DNA of 38,398 nucleotides from a virus. Location: IMG/VR virus record IMGVR_UViG_3300047666_000222, positions 1-38,398 of that record. The stretch is one strand, 5' to 3'. A program made the position numbers and the translations under genes. The notes below the pieces were generated by a model. It worked only from the letters and a program-made list of their open reading frames with translations, was not told the origin of the DNA and searched no databases. Positions 1 through 7,663 of this stretch are shown one piece after another (the stretch's first letter is position 1; each line of letters opens with the position of its first letter).

Positions 1-113
1 TTGTAAATCTTTGGCCTAAAAGCGTTACATTCGGAAAGTCAAAAACAACTTTTAATTTTCGGGATAAAGAGGATTATTTGTTTCAGCAAAAAAACAGCGC
101 GCTTCTTAGGGAG
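1..113. repeat. Terminal direct repeat, left copy
   Basis: These 113 bases are identical to the last 113 bases of the window (38286-38398). A coding frame runs through the repeat and is complete only when the right end is joined to base 114. This is either the overlap left by assembling a circular or circularly permuted genome, or a short true terminal redundancy; sequence alone cannot separate the two. Confidence 0.97.
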
Positions 114-143
114 TCAATACAGCTACAAGGAATAGATTACTAA
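1..143 (+). CDS. 3' part of junction-spanning 63-aa gene
   Basis: Continuation of the gene that starts at 38237. The reading frame enters at base 3 (GTA AAT CTT) and stops with TAA at 141-143. Joined across the terminal repeat it gives a 63-residue hydrophilic protein starting MAYFLEVGKK and ending SIQLQGIDY. I recognise no family. Its stop overlaps the next start (TAATG), so it belongs to the same rightward operon as the genes on both sides of the junction. Confidence 0.85.
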   Translation, partial: VNLWPKSVTFGKSKTTFNFRDKEDYLFQQKNSALLRESIQLQGIDY

Positions 144-307
144 TGGATATCATAGAATCACTAAAAGAACAGCTAGCCCTAGCACATGAGCATCTAGGCA
201 GTCGAAAAGATGAGATTGACGCTCTAAAGATTAGGATTAACGCGCTTGAGCAGGCTTTAAAAGTTGCGGGCATTTCCATTGAAGCACTAAAGGAGCAAAG
301 CAAGTGA
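143..307 (+). CDS. Small coiled-coil protein, 54 aa
   Basis: ATG at 143 overlaps the previous stop (TAATG). The 54-residue product begins MDIIESLKEQLALAHEHL and has heptad-like spacing of Leu/Ile/Ala (IDALKIRINALEQALKV), which predicts a short coiled coil. Its end, coding EALKEQSK, contains AAAGGAG, which serves as ribosome-binding site for the next gene. Function unknown; a small regulatory or scaffolding role would be a guess. The tight overlaps make it a convincing gene despite its length. Confidence 0.75.
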   Translation: MDIIESLKEQLALAHEHLGSRKDEIDALKIRINALEQALKVAGISIEALKEQSK

Positions 308-621
308 CACAATCTCAATATATACAAGCGCTTAAGCACGCTAACGCAGCAATACAACGCCAATCTGCTAAGGTTGCAGAGCTTGAGAAAGTATTGAGCA
401 AGTTTGAACATTCAGTTCGTAACGAAAATGAATTGCTTGAAATGCAGAAAAATCAAGACATACGTGAACTAGAGCAGCAAGCTAAGGGCATTGAGGATGC
501 AGTAACTAAACTTGAAAGGCCTGATGTGCCACTAGCGCCTTATTATATTCTTAATAATGATTTGTTGGATTGCGCTGGAGTTTTGAAAAGCCAATCCAAA
601 GCACTAAAGGAAACCAAGTGA
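304..621 (+). CDS. Coiled-coil protein, 105 aa
   Basis: Starts at GTG 304 in a GTGA overlap with the upstream stop. The sequence is mostly helix-forming and charged (QSAKVAELEKVLSKFEH, then NENELLEMQKNQDIRELEQQ), so a coiled coil over residues about 15-75 is likely. The C-terminus KSQSKALKETK again ends in the CACTAAAGGA sequence that provides the next ribosome-binding site, as in its neighbour and in two genes near 32 kb. Function unknown. Confidence 0.75.
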   Translation: MTQSQYIQALKHANAAIQRQSAKVAELEKVLSKFEHSVRNENELLEMQKNQDIRELEQQAKGIEDAVTKLERPDVPLAPYYILNNDLLDCAGVLKSQSKALKETK

Positions 622-782
622 ACAATTACGAAGCATTGTCACAGCAGTATCATGACGCTATGATTGACGCTAAAGCAATCGGTGAGCATGCTCTGGCTAA
701 GCACTATTACCATATTCACATTCGTTATAAAAACTTAGCAGTCAGATCGCAAGCTGATATTAGTGAAATGCGCATAAGGTAG
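618..782 (+). CDS. Small hypothetical protein, 54 aa
   Basis: The start chosen is GTG 618, which overlaps the previous TGA (GTGA) and follows AAAGGAAACCAA; an in-frame TTG at 570 would begin deep in the upstream gene. The product, MNNYEALSQQYHDAMIDAKA then IGEHALAKHYYHIHIRYK, is rich in His and Tyr and probably helical. No family recognised. It is the last gene before the putative late promoter. Confidence 0.7.
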   Translation: MNNYEALSQQYHDAMIDAKAIGEHALAKHYYHIHIRYKNLAVRSQADISEMRIR

Positions 783-814
783 TGATATAATGCCCTAGTT
801 AATAATAATTAGGG
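783..814 (+). promoter_or_regulatory. Putative extended -10 promoter with palindrome
   Basis: TGATATAAT at 783-791 is a perfect extended -10 element. Two bases later comes an imperfect palindrome, CCCTA at 793-797 and TAGGG at 810-814, spanning the expected transcription start. No good -35 is visible, which fits an extended -10 promoter. It lies in the gap before the first gene of the structural block, so it may drive late genes, with the palindrome as operator or 5' hairpin. Role inferred from position. Confidence 0.5.
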
Positions 815-822
815 TTTATCAA

Positions 823-1437
823 ATGAATTTAGAAGATTTTGACACGCTTAAGCTTGCACAAGATAACCCTGTTATTGTTGGTCGCATGACTTCGCCTGAT
901 ATGGTAGTTAGCCTTTTAACCGAGCATGACAGTGCTTTAATGCTACTAGACAAGGCAAAAACAGACCCTAAAGCAGCTGGCTTTTTATTGGCTTTAAATG
1001 GTGCAGTTACAGAGTACAATGCTATCACTGGAAAGATTGGCTCAGTTGGCATGAAGCATCAATCATTGCTTGCATGGCTTGTGCATATTGAAGCTGTTAC
1101 CCAAAGTTTTATGACTGCTCTTATAGCCTACGCTAACCCAACAGTTTACCCGCACGCAAACAAAACAGAGCTAGACTTCCAACTGGCAAAAGGCACTATT
1201 GAACGGGTTAAAGTAACTAAAGACTTTGAGCGTGGCGAGTGCGTTATCATAACAACCGCAGACTGTGAGCCACATACGCCACAAATATACGAGCGTGTAA
1301 CGTATGCAAACGGCGAGGTTAAAGATGTGCGAATAGCTGGGTTTAGAACTGTTGAAAAAGAAGGCACATACCGCACCCATTGCCGTGATGTTAATAATTT
1401 ATGGATAGATAACGCCTATGGCGTGATAACTGCCTAA
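823..1437 (+). CDS. Hypothetical protein, 204 aa
   Basis: First gene after the putative promoter at 783-791; its stop overlaps the next start (TAATG at 1435-1439). The N-terminal half (residues about 1-100) looks helical, with a run of Ala/Leu/Met/Gly around residues 60-95. The C-terminal half has beta-type charged sequence (IERVKVTKDFERGECVIITT). I do not recognise the family. Lying immediately upstream of virion genes, it may be structural or a head-associated protein, but nothing in it proves this. Confidence 0.75.
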   Translation: MNLEDFDTLKLAQDNPVIVGRMTSPDMVVSLLTEHDSALMLLDKAKTDPKAAGFLLALNGAVTEYNAITGKIGSVGMKHQSLLAWLVHIEAVTQSFMTALIAYANPTVYPHANKTELDFQLAKGTIERVKVTKDFERGECVIITTADCEPHTPQIYERVTYANGEVKDVRIAGFRTVEKEGTYRTHCRDVNNLWIDNAYGVITA

Positions 1438-2774
1438 TGGCTTATCTTCTAAGGTTTCCAGGTGTCACTCAATATGTCGCACTTTCAAGTATGGCTGGTG
1501 GCGCTTTTGCTGACCGAAATGATACCAATCAAAACTGGAGCTTAGAATTTGAATTTGCGCGGTCGGGTGCGAACACTTACGTTCACAGACTTTTTTCGTC
1601 AACAATTCGGAATGACGAGATACTATTCAGGGCTAGTGATGGCCTGTTTAGGCTGCAAGGGTTAGCAGGGAGCGCCAGCTGGTCAGGAGTTACCATATCG
1701 ACTATACGCTCTGTCTACAGGATTGAGCGTATAGTCGGGACTACAAATTATGAATTATTTGTGGACACTGTTAGCCAAGGCATACAATCCGCATCCGTAA
1801 CAATATTTAATTTTGACATTGTCGGAAAAAAAGGTTCTGGTGGGTATGTAAACGGTGATTTATATTACGTAGATTATAGCACCTCAAATTCGGGCGTTAG
1901 TTTGTATTTAGACCCATCTGCCACGAGTGGAACAGGAACAACATTAGAAGATACCGCAGGAACTAACGACGGCACATTAACTGATTTCACAGGTACAACC
2001 AACAGCTGGTGGGTTTCTTATGGCAGCAGCGCTTTAGCTTTAACGCCATTAGCAATAAACAGCTCAAGCGTAAGCATTGACCCTGTAATACAATACTCAG
2101 CAATTGTAAACTTATTACCCAGCACTATAAACTCATCTTCAATAGCGCTAAACCCTGCAATTCAATACAGCGCAGCTATTAATATAACGCCAAGTGTGAT
2201 TAACACAGCGTCTGTAAGTCTTGATCCGTCTATACAGTACAGCTCTATTGTTAATTTAACGCCCGATGCAATTAACAGTTCATCTATTAGTCTCGATCCT
2301 TCTTTAATATACAGCTCAACATTATTAATAACGCCAAACGTTATTAACTCAAGCTCTGTAGCGTTAAGCCCTACAATCAGTTACAGCTCTACTTTAAATA
2401 TTTTACCAGCAGTAATAAATTCTGAATCAGTTAGTTTAAATCCTGCCATACAATACAGCAGCATATTAAACATAGCTCCAAGCGTTATAAATTCTAATTC
2501 TGAATCGTTAAACCCAGCTATAATTTACACAAGCGCTTTAATAATATTACCGCAAACTATAAATTCAGCATCATCTAGCATTAATCCGATTGTTGAATAT
2601 AAAGCGGTTATTAATTTAACACCAAATACTATTAATTCATTAAGCGTTTCAATAAACCCATTTATATCAACAGGTCAAACGCAAACAGTAGGCAATGTAA
2701 CAGCAGGTTTCGCGAATGATTTATATAGTGTAAAATACAAACTATCAGGCATCACAGTCAACTTTAAAGGGTAG
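1437..2774 (+). CDS. LamG-like virion protein with 24-residue repeats
   Basis: A 445-residue protein in three parts. Residues 1-195 resemble a concanavalin/LamG-type beta-sandwich of the kind found in phage adhesion proteins, including the LYLDPSATSG and TNDGTLTDFTG segments common near the end of such domains. Residues about 200-415 are nine tandem 24-residue repeats with consensus xxxxPxxINSxSvsLxPxIxYSxx, predicted all-beta. Residues 416-445 form a unique tail. LamG-like domains often bind carbohydrate, so a capsid-surface or tail-associated adhesive fibre is plausible. Its place upstream of terminase, away from the tail genes, is unusual. No enzyme motif seen. Confidence 0.8.
   Translation: MAYLLRFPGVTQYVALSSMAGGAFADRNDTNQNWSLEFEFARSGANTYVHRLFSSTIRNDEILFRASDGLFRLQGLAGSASWSGVTISTIRSVYRIERIVGTTNYELFVDTVSQGIQSASVTIFNFDIVGKKGSGGYVNGDLYYVDYSTSNSGVSLYLDPSATSGTGTTLEDTAGTNDGTLTDFTGTTNSWWVSYGSSALALTPLAINSSSVSIDPVIQYSAIVNLLPSTINSSSIALNPAIQYSAAINITPSVINTASVSLDPSIQYSSIVNLTPDAINSSSISLDPSLIYSSTLLITPNVINSSSVALSPTISYSSTLNILPAVINSESVSLNPAIQYSSILNIAPSVINSNSESLNPAIIYTSALIILPQTINSASSSINPIVEYKAVINLTPNTINSLSVSINPFISTGQTQTVGNVTAGFANDLYSVKYKLSGITVNFKG
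2034..2681 (+). repeat. Nine 72-bp coding tandem repeats
   Basis: The repeat unit is 72 bp (24 codons) and stays in frame throughout. Conserved protein positions are Pro5, Ile-Asn-Ser at 8-10, Ser12, Pro17 and Tyr21. The DNA copies have diverged at many third positions, so the array is old and the protein pattern is under selection. The last copy degrades (FISTGQTQ). Confidence 0.85.
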
Positions 2775-2778
2775 GACA

Positions 2779-3231
2779 ATGGCATTATCAGACAGCAAAA
2801 GAACAAGCGAGTACGATTTACAATCAGGCCTAGGCGCATACAACAACAACACAAACGTGTTTAAGTTCGTAATTATAACCGAATCATTTACAGCTATTGA
2901 TGCTAATGCGGTAGCAATCGGCATTGCGAACTATACAAAAGTTCCAAGCGCTGGCGCATACGTACAAGACACAACCTTAGCTAATAGCGCATGGTCACGG
3001 TCTGCAGCAGTTACTAAGCTAGATTATGATGACTTTAGTTTTGCTGCTAATGCGTCAAACCCAGTTACAGGCAAAACAATCGCTGTATACAACGACACAA
3101 GCACTAATAAAGATGTGTATAAATATATTGATATGACAGCTGACGGCGGTACAACAGCAGCAGACACTACACTAGGGTTAAACTTTACGGTTAATGCTGG
3201 CGGCGCTGGTACTGTTACAACTAATGCATAA
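2779..3231 (+). CDS. Probable small structural protein, 150 aa
   Basis: Starts at ATG 2779 just after the repeat protein, with GGGTAGGA upstream. The sequence is rich in Thr, Ala, Asn and Gly with alternating beta-type segments (VFKFVIITESFTAID, AVAIGIANYTKV), low in charge and lacking cysteine. This composition is typical of virion decoration or accessory proteins. I do not recognise the exact family; the assignment as structural rests on composition and on its place between the repeat protein and the terminase. Confidence 0.7.
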   Translation: MALSDSKRTSEYDLQSGLGAYNNNTNVFKFVIITESFTAIDANAVAIGIANYTKVPSAGAYVQDTTLANSAWSRSAAVTKLDYDDFSFAANASNPVTGKTIAVYNDTSTNKDVYKYIDMTADGGTTAADTTLGLNFTVNAGGAGTVTTNA

Positions 3232-3276
3232 TTATGCTAATTAAGTGAATAAGTATTTATTAAATTAGCAGCATTT

Positions 3277-3300
3277 GCGGGTTTATATTTAATAATCCGC
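3277..3300. other. Weak hairpin in terminase leader
   Basis: The 103-bp gap 3232-3334 holds an inverted repeat, GCGG at 3277-3280 and CCGC at 3297-3300, extended by a G-T and two A-T pairs around a T/A-rich loop. No T-run follows, so it is not a convincing terminator. It could attenuate transcription or mark an mRNA processing site ahead of the terminase genes. Nothing else stands out in the gap. Confidence 0.3.
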
Positions 3301-3334
3301 ATATGCCTAACATATATCTACAACAGGCTAAAAA

Positions 3335-3796
3335 ATGACAAAAACAGTTAAGAATAAAGGTGGGCGTCCTACTGACTATCTTACAGTTTATAATGCACAA
3401 GCAACTAAGCTCTGTATGTTGGGTTACACAGACAAGGAAATGGCAGCTTTCTTTTGTGTTACAGAGCGAACATTAAACACTTGGAAATTAAAATATCCTA
3501 AGTTTCTTCATTCCTTAAAGGCTGGGAAGGAAGTTGCAGATATGGAGGTCACAGCAAGCTTGTATCAACGTGCAATAGGTTATTCACACATAGAGACAAA
3601 AGTCTTTAACAACCAAGGCGAAATACTTACTCACGATGTAAAGAAGCAATACCCACCCGACCCAATTTCAATTCAATACTGGCTAAACAACAGACAAAAA
3701 GATAAATGGCGCTCTAAGGTTGAAGCGGCTGAAGAAAGCAAGGACATGTCATTAACTGAGTCGATATCTAAGCTCATTGATAAACTACCTAACTAA
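3335..3796 (+). CDS. terS: Terminase small subunit
   Basis: A 153-residue protein of usual TerS size. Residues about 28-60 (GYTDKEMAAFFCVTERTLNT followed by WKLKYPKF) form the helix-turn-helix expected to bind the packaging site. The middle part with ASLYQRAIGYSH and the DPISIQYWLNNR segment are typical of small terminases, and an acidic C-terminal helix follows. It recognises concatemeric DNA and loads the large subunit. Its stop overlaps the TerL start (TAATG at 3794-3798), so the two are translationally coupled. Confidence 0.9.
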   Translation: MTKTVKNKGGRPTDYLTVYNAQATKLCMLGYTDKEMAAFFCVTERTLNTWKLKYPKFLHSLKAGKEVADMEVTASLYQRAIGYSHIETKVFNNQGEILTHDVKKQYPPDPISIQYWLNNRQKDKWRSKVEAAEESKDMSLTESISKLIDKLPN

Positions 3797-5112
3797 TGCA
3801 GACAGGCAACTTACAGCTAGATAGACAGCTCGCTAGATGGTATGAACTAAAAGACCATCCAGTACAGCTTGCATTGGTTGATGCAGTCAAAGATGGCGTA
3901 AGGTTCCCATTAGTACCAGCAGGTAGACGCTCAGGTAAGACAGAAAGGTTTAAACGCTTCCTCGTTAAGCAAGCCAACAAAACAACAGGCTGTTACTTTG
4001 CAGCAGCTCCAACGCATGACCAGGCTAAGAAAATATTCTGGGATGACCTGCTAAAGTTCTCGCTATCATTCACGCACGATAAACGGCCAAACATTGCAGA
4101 GCGCATAATCTATTTAAACAATGGCTCTGAAATACATGTATTAGGATTAGATAAACCACAACGTATTGAAGGCATACCGTGGAAAGGTGGCGGCATAGAT
4201 GAGTTTGCAGACATAAAGCCTGAAGCATGGGAGTCAAACATTTACCCGGCATTAAATACCGTTAACCCATTAGACCCAGATTACCGGGCGTGGTGTTGGT
4301 TGCTTGGCGTACCTGATGGATTAAATCATTATTACGACCTATGCCAGCAAGCAGAAACAGACGCCGATGCAAACTTTAAAGTCTTTCATTGGATGACAGC
4401 TGAAATATTCCCGGAGATGGCCGCAGATGCTAAGAAAGTCATGTCACTCAAGCAGTATAAGCAAGAGTTCGAGGCGTCATTTGAAACAGCGTCAGGTCGT
4501 ATTTATGAAGACTATTCAGGAGCCAATCATACAACCGAAACCATAAAAGAGCATGAGCAGCTGTTGTGGTATCACGACTTTAACTATACGCCATTAAGCT
4601 CTGGTGTTGGCGTTAAGCGTGGCAATGATTATTATTTATTAGAAGAAATAGTTTTAATTTCAGCAGTAGCATTAAACTCGGCCCAGGAATTTGTCGAACG
4701 GTACAAGAATCATAAGAATAAGAAAGTGATTATATACGGAGACCCAGCAGGCAAGGCAGGAGAAAAGCACAGCCAGGCTTCGGACTATACAGACATAGAG
4801 GCAGAACTTAGGGCGCATGGCTGGACTTACGAGCGTAGAGTTAGATCTAAAGCTATGAGCATTAAAGATAGTCAGAACGCACTGCGAGCTAAGATTAAAT
4901 CTGCTGATAACGTTGTAAGCTTATATGTCAACACAATAAACGCACCATATACCCATAAAGGGTTAAGTACTGTACAATTGAAGAAAGGCTCGACATTTAT
5001 GGAAGTCGAGAGCGACTATCAGCATATAACTACCGCAGTCCGTTATATGATGGATTACGAACACCCGGTAAACAAGCCCGTGGCTTACATGCCGATAAGA
5101 TTTAGCATTTAA
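3796..5112 (+). CDS. terL: Terminase large subunit
   Basis: A 438-residue packaging motor with both domains visible. The ATPase domain has Walker A at residues 42-49 (AGRRSGKT) and Walker B ending in Asp135-Glu136 (GGGIDEFAD). The C-terminal nuclease domain shows acidic candidates Asp261 (HDFNY) and Asp316 (IYGDPAGK). It docks on the portal, pumps DNA into the prohead and cuts the concatemer. Lower end of the usual TerL length but apparently complete. A full comparison with headful and cos terminases would tell which packaging type is used. Confidence 0.93.
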   Translation: MQTGNLQLDRQLARWYELKDHPVQLALVDAVKDGVRFPLVPAGRRSGKTERFKRFLVKQANKTTGCYFAAAPTHDQAKKIFWDDLLKFSLSFTHDKRPNIAERIIYLNNGSEIHVLGLDKPQRIEGIPWKGGGIDEFADIKPEAWESNIYPALNTVNPLDPDYRAWCWLLGVPDGLNHYYDLCQQAETDADANFKVFHWMTAEIFPEMAADAKKVMSLKQYKQEFEASFETASGRIYEDYSGANHTTETIKEHEQLLWYHDFNYTPLSSGVGVKRGNDYYLLEEIVLISAVALNSAQEFVERYKNHKNKKVIIYGDPAGKAGEKHSQASDYTDIEAELRAHGWTYERRVRSKAMSIKDSQNALRAKIKSADNVVSLYVNTINAPYTHKGLSTVQLKKGSTFMEVESDYQHITTAVRYMMDYEHPVNKPVAYMPIRFSI

Positions 5113-5121
5113 GGGGCTATC

Positions 5122-6567
5122 ATGCCAGCGTCAGATCAACATAAGCTTTATGTAAAAAATAAAGACATTAGAAAACTTGTCCGTGATTGTGTTGCGGGTA
5201 GTGATGCAATTAAAACAGCACGTCGAACAGACAGCACAGAACAAGGCGGCATTTATAACTCTATGGGTTCGCAATATTTGCCAGTGCCTAATCCTGACGA
5301 TGACAGTATTGAAAACCAAGACAGGTATGCTGCTTATAGGGCAAGAGCAACCTTTATAAACTTTACAGGCTACACAAAAGACGGCTTGATGGGCATGGTT
5401 GCACGTAAACCTACCGAGATTGATTTACATGCAAGTATTAAATATGCAGAGTTTAACGTAAACGGATCGGGTCTTAGTCTTCAGGGCATGACTCAATCGG
5501 TAATTGGTAATCTGTTAGAAACAGGTCAAGACGGATTGCTTGTAGATTTCCCTATGTCTGCTGGTGGCACTCAAATGCAAACTGCTGGCCTAAATTCTTT
5601 GATTTTGCAATACCCTGCTGAATCTATAATTAATTGGAGAGAGCAGACAATTGATTCGGTTAAGACCCCTGTTATGATTTCACTAGCAGAAGAAGTTCAA
5701 AAAGTTGCCGCTGATGGCTTCAGTGTTGATGACGTGACTTACACAAGAGTTTTATCTTTAAATGAAGATGGGGATTATATACAAAGATTGTATAACGAGC
5801 ATGATCAGCTATTAGTTAACGATGCTGGTGAGGCAGACATATTTATTAAAAAGGCTGATGGGTCTAATTGGAAAAAAATACTATTTGTACCTGTAGGCTC
5901 AGAAAATAACGATCTGAAACCGGACAAGCCCACATTGTATGACGTAGCAGAGGTTAACGTGGGACACTACCGCAATAGTGCTGACTTTGAAGAATCTAGC
6001 TTTTTAGTGGGGCAGCCGACCCCTGTATTTGCTGGATTAACTCAGCACTGGATTGAATCAGTATTTAAAGGTGGCGTACAAATAGGCTCAAGAGCTGGTG
6101 TTATGTTGCCAGAAGGTGCAAGCGCAAGCCTACTGCAAGCTAACGAGAATCAAATGCCATCGGCAGGCATGGACAGAAAAGAAAAGCAATTAGTTAAGAT
6201 TGGTGCAAAAATTATAAGCGATGCAGGCGGTGTTGAAACGGCAGAAGCTTCTAAAATTAAGTTTGCAGGCCAAAATTCAAAACTTGGCCTGATCATAATT
6301 AACACTGAATTAGCTTTTAACCAGTGCTTTGAGTGGATGATGGAATTCGAAGGCAGTACAGGCGAGAATGTATTTAATATTAATAAACAATTTTATGAAG
6401 CCACAGTTGATCCACAATTGCTTGTTGCACAGATGCAATTACTCGAAAGACAGGTTATTGCTAAAACAGATGTTAGGCGCACACTAAGAAAAGGCGGCTT
6501 ACTTGAGCATGATAGAACAGACGAAGATATAGAAGGCGAAGTTGAGGCGGTTAGTCCTGTTATATGA
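5122..6567 (+). CDS. Portal protein (DUF4055 family)
   Basis: A 481-residue protein starting at ATG 5122 with AAGGGG upstream. Residues about 50-100 (QYLPVPNPDDDSIENQDRYA, then ARATFINFTGYTKDGLMGMV) match the start of the DUF4055 portal family as I know it, and the helical C-terminus (INTELAFNQCFEWMMEFEG) is also portal-like. It should form the dodecameric DNA channel at one capsid vertex. Order TerS-TerL-portal-minor head supports the call. Its end overlaps the next gene by ATGA. Confidence 0.88.
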   Translation: MPASDQHKLYVKNKDIRKLVRDCVAGSDAIKTARRTDSTEQGGIYNSMGSQYLPVPNPDDDSIENQDRYAAYRARATFINFTGYTKDGLMGMVARKPTEIDLHASIKYAEFNVNGSGLSLQGMTQSVIGNLLETGQDGLLVDFPMSAGGTQMQTAGLNSLILQYPAESIINWREQTIDSVKTPVMISLAEEVQKVAADGFSVDDVTYTRVLSLNEDGDYIQRLYNEHDQLLVNDAGEADIFIKKADGSNWKKILFVPVGSENNDLKPDKPTLYDVAEVNVGHYRNSADFEESSFLVGQPTPVFAGLTQHWIESVFKGGVQIGSRAGVMLPEGASASLLQANENQMPSAGMDRKEKQLVKIGAKIISDAGGVETAEASKIKFAGQNSKLGLIIINTELAFNQCFEWMMEFEGSTGENVFNINKQFYEATVDPQLLVAQMQLLERQVIAKTDVRRTLRKGGLLEHDRTDEDIEGEVEAVSPVI

Positions 6568-7610
6568 CAATAGAAAACGTATTAACTCGTAGGCAGGTAT
6601 TTAACCAACGTTTTGCTGGTGGTGAAGCTATTGCAGCCGAGAATATACTTAGACGTATTTATGCCAGGATTAACGAACGGCTATTACGCGACCCTACCGA
6701 ATTTCAACAGCTAAATATGACACGCATCAGGAATGATATTAATAACATTCTAGCGATTGATTTAGAGGACATGAAGGAAGTTATTGTTGACGGGGCGCTA
6801 GACTTTGCCGAGGCAGAAGGCAACTTTATGTACACTGCATTAAACGCAGAAACATCAGTTGTACTTGCATTGCCTGCAATCGAGCAAATCAAACAGGCCG
6901 TCGTACAGGCTGGCATGGATGTAGCTGTTGGCACTGGCACGCTGACAATAAACGAAGCGCTAGACCAGTTTGCAGTAAATAAAGGCGTAGAGATAAGAGC
7001 AGCCATTAATGACGGCATACTAACAGGGCAAACTAATCAGCAGATAGCAGCGCAAATAAAAGACTTTGGTGACAACCTGCACAGGGGCCAGATTAACGCA
7101 CTTGTAAGGACGTCAATTAATAATGCATCGGCTCAAGCCCGTAGAATAGTTACAGAAGAAAACCAGAATATTTTGCAGGGTGATGAATGGGTAGCCACTC
7201 TTGATAGTCGCACCACGTTAATTTGTGGCGGCCGTGACGGTCGGATATACCCAATTAATAGCGGCCCTTTCCCACCAGCACATTGGAATTGCCGTAGCTT
7301 GCGTGTGCCAGTGGTAAAAGATGAGTTTAGAATTGACGACGGATTAGGCAGGCGCCCACAAGTTGGTGCTGATGGACCTAAAGCTGTATCAGCTAAGCGC
7401 ACATTTGATACGTTTTTGCGTGACCAGCCGGCCGACTTTCAAGATGAATATTTTAGCCAGTTCCCCGACGGTTTAGAGAAAGCTGCCTTATTTCGACGTG
7501 GAGACCTCCCCATTCAACGATTCAGGGATGAGACAGGGCGTAACTACACTTTAGACCAATTAAAGGCTCTAGAGCCATTAGCTTTTAATAAAGCAAATTT
7601 AAGTATATAA
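6564..7610 (+). CDS. Minor head protein (Mu gpF / SPP1 gp7 type)
   Basis: A 348-residue protein coupled to the portal gene by an ATGA overlap. The diagnostic segment is residues about 208-250: LDSRTTLICGGRDGRIYPIN followed by PPAHWNCRSLRVPV, with the conserved Cys and His residues of the Phage_Mu_F domain. Such proteins sit inside or at the portal vertex and help head assembly or DNA ejection. The N-terminal half is helical. The stop codon overlaps the -10-like element described next. Confidence 0.9.
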   Translation: MTIENVLTRRQVFNQRFAGGEAIAAENILRRIYARINERLLRDPTEFQQLNMTRIRNDINNILAIDLEDMKEVIVDGALDFAEAEGNFMYTALNAETSVVLALPAIEQIKQAVVQAGMDVAVGTGTLTINEALDQFAVNKGVEIRAAINDGILTGQTNQQIAAQIKDFGDNLHRGQINALVRTSINNASAQARRIVTEENQNILQGDEWVATLDSRTTLICGGRDGRIYPINSGPFPPAHWNCRSLRVPVVKDEFRIDDGLGRRPQVGADGPKAVSAKRTFDTFLRDQPADFQDEYFSQFPDGLEKAALFRRGDLPIQRFRDETGRNYTLDQLKALEPLAFNKANLSI

Positions 7611-7634
7611 TGTAACAACCCTATCAGTGATAGA
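7606..7634 (+). promoter_or_regulatory. Promoter-like TATAAT plus tet-operator-like palindrome
   Basis: TATAAT at 7606-7611 overlaps the end of the minor head gene. Ten bases further on is a perfect palindrome, CTATCA-G-TGATAG (7621-7633), in the 53-bp gap before the scaffold gene. With flanks, CCCTATCAGTGATAGA (7619-7634) equals the core of the classical tet operator. No strong -35 is visible. The palindrome would cover the start site, an operator-like position. A hairpin acting on mRNA stability is the alternative. Confidence 0.45.
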
Positions 7635-7663
7635 TTGATTTGTAATCAAAACAGGATAATAAA

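Noticed and set aside
2034-2681. 72-bp tandem repeats as a CRISPR array
   Set aside because: Repeats are contiguous, in frame and coding; there are no spacers.
7619-7634. Tetracycline resistance control region
   Set aside because: Only the operator-like palindrome is present; there is no tetR or efflux gene.
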